NCBI GenBank assembly: GCA_009928745.1
Contig: SACC01000070.1
Span: 1 to 6,619 of the forward strand
Direction: 5' to 3'
DNA length: 6,619 nt
Source: Clostridia bacterium
Lineage (GTDB): Bacteria; Bacillota; Clostridia; Christensenellales; CAG-1252
The translations under genes were made by a program, and so were the position numbers. Below the pieces are notes generated by a model. It saw only the letters and a list, made by a program, of their open reading frames with translations, was not told where the DNA came from and made no database searches. Below, piece after piece: positions 1-4,230 of the stretch; position 1 is the first letter of the stretch; the number at the start of each line of letters is the position of its first letter.

Positions 1-609
1 GATATGTTCCCTTTAATTAGTTATATAGCATTGAAAGGCAGATGCAGGGTGTGTAAGGAAAGAATTTCTATAAAGTATCCTATTGTGGAAGGTTTGAATG
101 CCCTATTGTGGATAATCACTTATATTACATTTGGTTTTACTTACCTATTGCCTATTGTGGCTGCATTTTTATCAATATTAATTATAATTGTTTTTATTGA
201 TTTAGACATAATGGAAATACCTAACGGACTTGTAATTGCGTTATTTATTCCCGCAATAGTTGTATTTGCGCTAAGTTTTTTTAATATCGGCAGCGCGCTA
301 TGGTGGGAGCATTTAATAGGAATGGTAGCGGTAAGCGGATTATTGTTCATTATAGCGCTAATAACAAAAGGCGGAATAGGCGGCGGCGATATAAAATTGA
401 TGCTTGCAGCAGGACTAATGCTTGGCTGGAAGAAAGTTGCGGTCGCGTTCTTTATCGGTATTATTATCGGCGCAGTTATTGGAATCACCCTTGTTTTGTT
501 TTACGGTAAAAGCCGTAAAGCGCAAATGCCTCTGGCGCCCTCGCTCGCAATAGGCATTGCAACAGCGCTTTTATTCGGCGATGGAATATTAGCCTTTCTT
601 GGCTATTAA
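1..609 (+). CDS. Prepilin peptidase (type IV leader peptidase / PilD family), 5'-truncated by the window edge
   Basis: This integral-membrane aspartic protease cleaves the short basic leader from type IV prepilins and pseudopilins at the cytoplasmic face; many relatives also N-methylate the new N-terminus. The frame is open to position 1, and the visible part begins inside the conserved N-terminal region (DMFPLISYIALKGRC), so the true start lies to the left and the Met at position 4 is internal. Numbering from that Met, a CRVC pair (14-17) is the second half of the zinc-binding CxxC...CxxC motif; the first half is missing here. The catalytic aspartates sit in FIDLDIMEIPN (Asp66/Asp68) and GIGGGD (Asp129). 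Several hydrophobic helices (about 33-65, 76-96, 103-121, 146-167, 180-200) match the multi-pass fold. The gene lies 129 bp upstream of the pilus ATPase on the same strand, and the prepilin at 2495-2953 is a likely substrate. The family is secure; which fibre it serves is inferred. Confidence 0.93.
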   Translation, partial: DMFPLISYIALKGRCRVCKERISIKYPIVEGLNALLWIITYITFGFTYLLPIVAAFLSILIIIVFIDLDIMEIPNGLVIALFIPAIVVFALSFFNIGSALWWEHLIGMVAVSGLLFIIALITKGGIGGGDIKLMLAAGLMLGWKKVAVAFFIGIIIGAVIGITLVLFYGKSRKAQMPLAPSLAIGIATALLFGDGILAFLGY

Positions 610-634
610 AAGCGCGAGATTACCAAAAACCAGA

Positions 635-660
635 GTGGACAAAAAAGACATTTTGTGCAC
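635..660. repeat. Imperfect inverted repeat between peptidase and ATPase genes
   Basis: Two 10-nt arms, GTGGACAAAA (635-644) and TTTTGTGCAC (651-660), are complementary at 9 of 10 positions (one G/G mismatch) and flank a 6-nt loop. No T-run follows, so it does not look like a Rho-independent terminator. It lies 20 bp upstream of the -35 box of the ATPase promoter, where an operator or a 3'-end processing hairpin would be possible. It could also be chance in AT-rich DNA. Confidence 0.3.
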
Positions 661-679
661 TTCGCCAAAAACAGATATA

Positions 680-708
680 TTGACAAGGAGATACTATGTT
701 GATATAAT
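680..708 (+). promoter_or_regulatory. Consensus sigma-A promoter for the pilus ATPase gene
   Basis: TTGACA (680-685) and TATAAT (703-708) both match the housekeeping consensus at 6 of 6 positions and are separated by exactly 17 bp. The predicted transcription start is near 714-716, giving a leader of roughly 24 nt. The ATPase can therefore be transcribed apart from the upstream peptidase, although no terminator separates the two genes and read-through is likely. Confidence 0.85.
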
Positions 709-727
709 AATATAGATTCACACTATT

Positions 728-734
728 GAGGAGG
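728..734 (+). promoter_or_regulatory. Strong ribosome-binding site of the ATPase gene
   Basis: GAGGAGG lies 4 nt before the ATG at 739. It is a near-perfect match to the anti-Shine-Dalgarno sequence. The spacing is slightly short, but it clearly fixes the start. Confidence 0.85.
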
Positions 735-738
735 CAAA

Positions 739-2418
739 ATGAGTACACTAAAATTCGGACAAATATTATTGCAGAAAGGCTATGTTACGCCTGAACAGTT
801 AATGAAAGCAAGAGATATTAATAAGGCGAATCCCAGCATGAGTATGTCGGAGATACTTATCTCTATGAAAGTGACGCCTGAGATTAATATTCTTAGCGCT
901 CTCTCAGAAAGAATGGGCTATCCTTTGATTGAATCTAATATATTTATCGATGATACCGATGTTATTAAGTTGGTTCCAGAGAAAATCGCAAGAAAACATA
1001 ATATTATTCCACTTAGAATAGATAGAAACAGAATAGTTATTGCCGTTCGCGACCCGAATAATATGGAGATTGAGCTTGATATTAAGGCGGCATCCGGCAG
1101 AGAAGTATCTTATTCTCTGGCAACAGAAGCGGCAATCAAGGACGCAATAGAAAAGTATTATTCTAATATCAGCGCGCAGAAGATAGCCGAAGGCGCTGAT
1201 GCGGATATGCTTGATGATGACTTGCAGAGCAGCTCGGTTAGTGAGATTGATGCAAGAGTAGACAGCGCGCCTATTGTAAAACTGCTCAATACACTCGTAC
1301 AGCAGGCATATACAAGAAAGGCGAGTGATATACATATTGAGCCTTTCAAAGAAATAGTACTTATTCGAATGAGAATTGACGGCGATTTGATTGAGTATAT
1401 GAGAATAACTCCGTCAACTCACAAGAGCTTGATAACGAGGGTAAAGATACTTGCTGGAATGAATATAGCAGAAAAACGTATACCGTTGGACGGTCGTTTT
1501 GACTATCAGTTTGAAGGCGTAACCATTGACCTTCGTGTATCCACACTGCCAACAACTTACGGAGAAAAGGCCGTTTTGCGTCTGTTAGGTACCGCTCTTT
1601 CAAAAGATGTGGGACTTGAGGAGCTTGGTATGTCTCCTGAAAACGCTAAGAAATTTATGCATATATGTACCGCGCCCAACGGGGTTGTACTTGTTACAGG
1701 TCCTACAGGTAGCGGTAAATCAACAACACTATATACGGTACTTGGCAACTTAAATAAGCCGTCGGTAAATATTACAACTATTGAAGACCCTGTCGAGAAA
1801 AAGGTTATGGGCATCAATCAGGTTCAGGTCAATACAAAGGCAGGCTTGACCTTTGCGGCGGGCTTGCGTTCTATATTGCGTCAGGATCCTGATATAGTAA
1901 TGATAGGTGAGGTTCGTGACTATGAGACGGCAGAGATAACGATGCGCGCATCAATTACAGGTCACTTGGTTTTATCTACACTGCATACAAACGATTCATG
2001 CGCTACAATTGCCCGTTTAATTGATATGGGTGTAGCTCCATATCTTGTTGCTGCTGCAGTCAACGGGATATTATCGCAAAGACTAGTTAAAAGGTTGTGT
2101 CCTAAATGTAAGAAATTGGAAAAACTAAGCCTGGAACAAAAAAAGATTATCGGAGACGAAACCATTGAAACCTCATATGTCCCAACAGGATGTCCGTCAT
2201 GCAATTATACCGGTTATAGCGGTCGTTTTGCGGTACATGAAGTTTTGACATTTGATACTGATATAAGAACCCTTGTTACAAAAGGCGCCAGCACTGAACA
2301 GCTTAGAGAATACGCTGAAAAACAGGGAATGGAATTCATGGATCAAAATGTGCGAAATCGCGTCAGGGAAGGAGAGACGAGTCTTGAAGAATATCTGCGC
2401 ATAATATTCACAATCTAA
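739..2418 (+). CDS. Type IV pilus assembly / type II secretion ATPase (PilB/GspE family)
   Basis: This cytoplasmic hexameric ATPase drives extrusion of pilin subunits from the membrane into a fibre. The 559-aa protein has the normal length of the family. Residues about 1-145 form an MshEN-type N-terminal domain (KFGQILLQKGYVTPEQL near the start). The motor domain carries Walker A GPTGSGKS (321-328), an Asp box IEDPVE (348-353), a Walker B region DPDIVMIGEVRD (383-394) and a His box GHLVLSTLHTND (408-419). A zinc-binding four-cysteine module, CPKC (454-457) and CPSC (485-488), is typical of assembly ATPases (PilB/GspE) and absent from retraction ATPases (PilT), so this is an extension motor. 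All key residues are intact. The start is fixed by GAGGAGG and a consensus promoter upstream. No PilC/GspF gene follows; the gene ends at a bidirectional terminator. The sequence alone does not show whether it serves a pilus, a secretion pseudopilus or a competence fibre. Confidence 0.96.
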   Translation: MSTLKFGQILLQKGYVTPEQLMKARDINKANPSMSMSEILISMKVTPEINILSALSERMGYPLIESNIFIDDTDVIKLVPEKIARKHNIIPLRIDRNRIVIAVRDPNNMEIELDIKAASGREVSYSLATEAAIKDAIEKYYSNISAQKIAEGADADMLDDDLQSSSVSEIDARVDSAPIVKLLNTLVQQAYTRKASDIHIEPFKEIVLIRMRIDGDLIEYMRITPSTHKSLITRVKILAGMNIAEKRIPLDGRFDYQFEGVTIDLRVSTLPTTYGEKAVLRLLGTALSKDVGLEELGMSPENAKKFMHICTAPNGVVLVTGPTGSGKSTTLYTVLGNLNKPSVNITTIEDPVEKKVMGINQVQVNTKAGLTFAAGLRSILRQDPDIVMIGEVRDYETAEITMRASITGHLVLSTLHTNDSCATIARLIDMGVAPYLVAAAVNGILSQRLVKRLCPKCKKLEKLSLEQKKIIGDETIETSYVPTGCPSCNYTGYSGRFAVHEVLTFDTDIRTLVTKGASTEQLREYAEKQGMEFMDQNVRNRVREGETSLEEYLRIIFTI

Positions 2419-2456
2419 ATAAGCAATTATAGCCATTATCAATAACTAGATAAAAT

Positions 2457-2483
2457 AAAAACGCCGACATACTCGGCGTTTTT
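2457..2483. terminator. Bidirectional Rho-independent terminator between converging genes
   Basis: AAAAACGCCGA (2457-2467) and TCGGCGTTTTT (2473-2483) form a perfect 11-bp stem with a 5-nt loop. The G/C core is flanked by A-run and T-run arms, so a U-tract follows the stem on both strands. It lies 38 bp after the ATPase stop codon and 11 bp after the prepilin stop codon on the opposite strand, and should end both transcripts. Confidence 0.92.
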
Positions 2484-2494
2484 GCTATTAATAT

Positions 2495-2953
2495 TTACAT
2501 TGTTTTTGTTCCGTTCTCATCCGTATATTGTACTCTTGTGCTTGTTATCGACCAAACTCGTTCGTTGATTACATACCATATTTCCGGAACAATATATTTA
2601 TTGTTTGCATCTTTGATGCATTTGATATAGACTCCCTCAGGCGAAAGGTAATTAGGAGGCGAAGTAACCGAACCGACATCAACGACTGCGCGGGACATTG
2701 TAACTCTTGACGCAAAATGTGTTATTGTTGGGTTGGTTATGGTGCTGAAACTACCGTTTACTTCGACCATAAAAGTCTGACAGGTAGAAAACGCTGTCTC
2801 AAGTTCAGCTTTTTCGGCTTTAATCCTGTTATTCTTTAACACAGAAACAAACGATACTGTCGCGCCTGCTGCAAGAATTGCCATAATAAGTATTACCACA
2901 ATCAATTCAACCAATGTAAAACCTAGTTTATTACGGGATATTCTTTTATACAT
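2495..2953 (-). CDS. Type IV prepilin / pseudopilin with N-terminal cleavage-methylation motif
   Basis: A 152-aa secreted fibre subunit with a class III leader: an 11-residue basic prepeptide (MYKRISRNKLG) is followed by FTLVELIVVILIMAILAAG, giving cleavage after Gly11, Phe at +1 and Glu at +5. The hydrophobic helix (about 12-37) continues into a charged amphipathic helix (about 40-60), then a small beta-rich head. Cys58 and Cys112 are the only cysteines and could pair, though the spacing is not the usual C-terminal D-loop. The ATG at 2953 was chosen because GAGGTGA stands 2 nt before it and a promoter lies just upstream. An in-frame ATG at 3019 would add 22 residues and bury the leader, and it sits upstream of the promoter. 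The gene converges on the ATPase. It may be the main pilin or a minor pseudopilin; the short head domain resembles GspG/ComGC-like subunits in size, but no closer assignment is justified. Confidence 0.92.
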   Translation of the reverse strand: MYKRISRNKLGFTLVELIVVILIMAILAAGATVSFVSVLKNNRIKAEKAELETAFSTCQTFMVEVNGSFSTITNPTITHFASRVTMSRAVVDVGSVTSPPNYLSPEGVYIKCIKDANNKYIVPEIWYVINERVWSITSTRVQYTDENGTKTM

Positions 2954-2955
2954 AT

Positions 2956-2962
2956 TCACCTC
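2956..2962 (-). promoter_or_regulatory. Ribosome-binding site of the prepilin gene
   Basis: On the minus strand this reads GAGGTGA, with its GAGG core 5 nt before the ATG at 2953. It decides the start in favour of the 152-aa form over the 174-aa form. Confidence 0.85.
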
Positions 2963-2975
2963 ATTTATATTATAT

Positions 2976-3004
2976 ATTATTACATAAATAACTAAAAATG
3001 TCAA
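2976..3004 (-). promoter_or_regulatory. Strong extended -10 promoter of the prepilin gene
   Basis: On the minus strand, TTGACA (3004-2999) is followed after 17 bp by AATAAT (2981-2976). A TG one base upstream of the -10 box makes it an extended -10 element. The predicted transcription start is near 2969, leaving a 5' leader of about 16 nt. The near-consensus boxes suggest high expression, as expected for a structural subunit. Confidence 0.8.
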
Positions 3005-3060
3005 GGCACAAATCCACACATAACCGCAAAAAAGCTATGTAATAAAGATATGGAATATGG

Positions 3061-3072
3061 GCATAATTATGC
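3061..3072. repeat. 12-bp perfect palindrome at the start of the exported-protein gene
   Basis: GCATAATTATGC is a perfect palindrome ending one base before the preferred ATG at 3074, where a ribosome-binding site would normally stand. It could be a repressor operator in the short divergent region or a small hairpin at the initiation site. A chance occurrence is possible. Confidence 0.35.
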
Positions 3073-3073
3073 A

Positions 3074-3868
3074 ATGCGTAAATTTATTATTATTTTAAGT
3101 GCATTTGTTATTATATTTGTCACGACTGTTCTAGTTATGGATATTAGCTTAGCGGATACGGGAATTGCCGTAGATTTGCTTGGCGGAGAGCAAATTATTT
3201 GTCCGAGTACAATTACCTTAGGGGAAACAATTCTATTAATAGATAAGTTGAATAACAGTACTCAAATGAAAAAAAGCGATATAGCTATCAATAACAAAAA
3301 GAGTCTTGAAAAAAAGATGATAGAGAGCGGACTTGTCATTAACCTTCGCAATTTATATGCTTATATACTCAAAAAAAGGCTGATATTTACAAAAGATGAG
3401 TTGTTTCTTGATTACGGTGAGCTAACCGCATTATTTGACGGCGCAGTAAAAGCAATCAATCCAGGCTATACCGATATTTTGACAGTTGAAGAGATGAAAA
3501 TAGAGAGAAGAGGGGATTATGCGGATATTTTAGTTGTTGTCAGCGTTGACACAACCAATTTGTCAAAAAGAATAAATGTGATTGACATTTCCCCCAGTGA
3601 ATTGTTTTTTTATGTAAAAATACAAGCATATATTGATTTTTCAGGTAAAGTCATATGCCAAAATATAGAAGTGATACCTCTTAACGCAGATATAGACAGT
3701 AAAATTATTGACTTATTGATGAATGTGTTAATTAGGGGTGAGACTTGCAGGCAACATGTTTTTATAATAGTCGAAAGCATATTCAATAACTTAGGCAAAA
3801 TAGGCATCAATGATAAGTTCGGCATCGATGGCATACAGGAAGAGGGAATAAAAATCATAACCTATTAA
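3074..3868 (+). CDS. Exported protein of unknown function with N-terminal signal peptide
   Basis: I do not recognise this 264-aa protein with confidence. It begins MRKFIIILSAFVIIFVTTVLVM, a basic start followed by a strong hydrophobic core, with a possible signal peptidase I site after Ser25-Leu26-Ala27; if uncleaved, it would be a membrane anchor. The rest is soluble with no second obvious membrane span. A Lys-rich stretch (about 70-110) precedes an alternating beta/helix region (about 110-225) containing ELFLDYGELTALFDGAV and YVKIQAYIDFSGKVICQNIE. That pattern loosely recalls small membrane-anchored proteins of the YpmS/DUF2140 type, but this is only an impression. An in-frame ATG at 3050 would add eight polar residues ahead of the signal peptide, so 3074 is preferred. 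Neither start has a convincing ribosome-binding site, and no clear promoter was found in the space shared with the divergent prepilin. Confidence 0.75.
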   Translation: MRKFIIILSAFVIIFVTTVLVMDISLADTGIAVDLLGGEQIICPSTITLGETILLIDKLNNSTQMKKSDIAINNKKSLEKKMIESGLVINLRNLYAYILKKRLIFTKDELFLDYGELTALFDGAVKAINPGYTDILTVEEMKIERRGDYADILVVVSVDTTNLSKRINVIDISPSELFFYVKIQAYIDFSGKVICQNIEVIPLNADIDSKIIDLLMNVLIRGETCRQHVFIIVESIFNNLGKIGINDKFGIDGIQEEGIKIITY

Positions 3869-3882
3869 CTATCATTTGATGA

Positions 3883-3887
3883 AGAGG
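3883..3887 (+). promoter_or_regulatory. Ribosome-binding site upstream of a possible TTG-start small ORF
   Basis: AGAGG (within GAAGAGGTAA) stands 8 nt before TTG at 3896, a near-ideal spacing. It is the main reason for considering the small ORF real. It is a better site than the one seen for the preceding gene. Confidence 0.4.
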
Positions 3888-3895
3888 TAAATTAA

Positions 3896-4057
3896 TTGAA
3901 GTTTTCAGGAATAGGTATAATGACTAATAGCAAATTTATTTTTAATTGCTCTAGTTATTTGCATGAAAATTTCTACAGATTGCTTAACTCTTATTGCAAA
4001 AGCGAAATATGCGGAAGGTCTCTCATAGCTGGTGTGGTTAAGACGAGCAAAATGTAA
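3896..4057 (+). CDS. Possible 53-aa small protein, TTG start, unknown function
   Basis: A short open frame starts at TTG after an AGAGG site and ends at TAA (4055-4057). The predicted product begins MKFSGIGIMTNSKFIF and is basic, with three cysteines (18, 34, 39) and an aromatic middle (SSYLHENFYRLLNSYC). It has no signal peptide or membrane span. It begins 27 bp after the stop of the exported-protein gene, in the same frame, with two TAA stops (3866 and 3893) in between. It could be a small operon partner, a decayed C-terminal tail of the upstream gene, or chance. I do not recognise the sequence. An internal ATG at codon 9 (3920) is an alternative start without a good binding site. Confidence 0.35.
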   Translation: MKFSGIGIMTNSKFIFNCSSYLHENFYRLLNSYCKSEICGRSLIAGVVKTSKM

Positions 4058-4165
4058 TTATGTAAGATTATTAATTAATTAAAAAATTCCAAATAATTTT
4101 ATAAAATAAAATTACTTTATCCTCTGTCTTGTTATATAATTATATTATATATTATTATATACTAC
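4058..4165. other. Very AT-rich non-coding spacer with an all-A/T inverted repeat
   Basis: This stretch has no credible ORF on either strand and is almost entirely A/T, with runs such as TTAATTAATTAA. It holds a perfect 9-bp inverted repeat, TAATTTTAT (4094-4102) and ATAAAATTA (4106-4114), around a 3-nt loop. With no G/C pairs the hairpin would be too weak for a standard terminator. The spacer may act as an upstream A/T element for the promoter that follows. I see no clear terminator for the upstream genes. Confidence 0.5.
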
Positions 4166-4194
4166 TTGCATTAAGTTGTTAGCTATGCTATTAT
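4166..4194 (+). promoter_or_regulatory. Extended -10 promoter of the surface-protein gene
   Basis: A weak -35 (TTGCAT, 4166-4171) is followed after 17 bp by TATTAT (4189-4194), preceded by TG at 4186-4187, giving TGCTATTAT, an extended -10. The start would be near 4201, with a 30-nt leader. An alternative TATAAT at 4192-4197 has no -35 at a good distance (20 bp from TTGCAT). A/T tracts just upstream could add an UP-like element. Confidence 0.6.
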
Positions 4195-4217
4195 AATATA
4201 TAATGCCCAAAATTTGC

Positions 4218-4224
4218 AGAGGTG
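4218..4224 (+). promoter_or_regulatory. Ribosome-binding site of the surface-protein gene
   Basis: AGAGGTG stands 6 nt before the ATG at 4231. It has the same GAGGTG core as the prepilin gene and fixes the start of the large ORF. Confidence 0.85.
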
Positions 4225-4230
4225 TATTTT

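Noticed and set aside
635..660. Rho-independent terminator after the prepilin peptidase gene
   Set aside because: The inverted repeat is A/T-rich with a mismatch, and the sequence after it (TTCGCC) is not a T-run.
904..1335. A 143-aa minus-strand open frame inside the ATPase gene
   Set aside because: It lies wholly opposite a gene with intact motifs, has no ribosome-binding site or recognisable domain, and is Cys- and Arg-rich in the way typical of antisense frames. The same reasoning excludes the other opposite-strand frames inside the peptidase, ATPase, exported-protein and surface-protein genes.
2954..3019. A 22-residue N-terminal extension of the prepilin from an ATG at 3019
   Set aside because: It has no ribosome-binding site, lies upstream of the predicted transcription start, contains an unrelated hydrophobic segment, and would move the prepilin leader away from the N-terminus. 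The start at 2953 has GAGGTGA and a normal 11-residue leader.
3050..3073. ATG at 3050 as the start of the exported protein
   Set aside because: It adds eight polar residues ahead of a signal peptide that starts well at Met 3074. It has no ribosome-binding site. It cannot be fully excluded because the downstream start also lacks a clear site.
4094..4114. Terminator upstream of the surface-protein gene
   Set aside because: The stem is perfect but contains only A/T pairs and sits in DNA where such repeats arise by chance.
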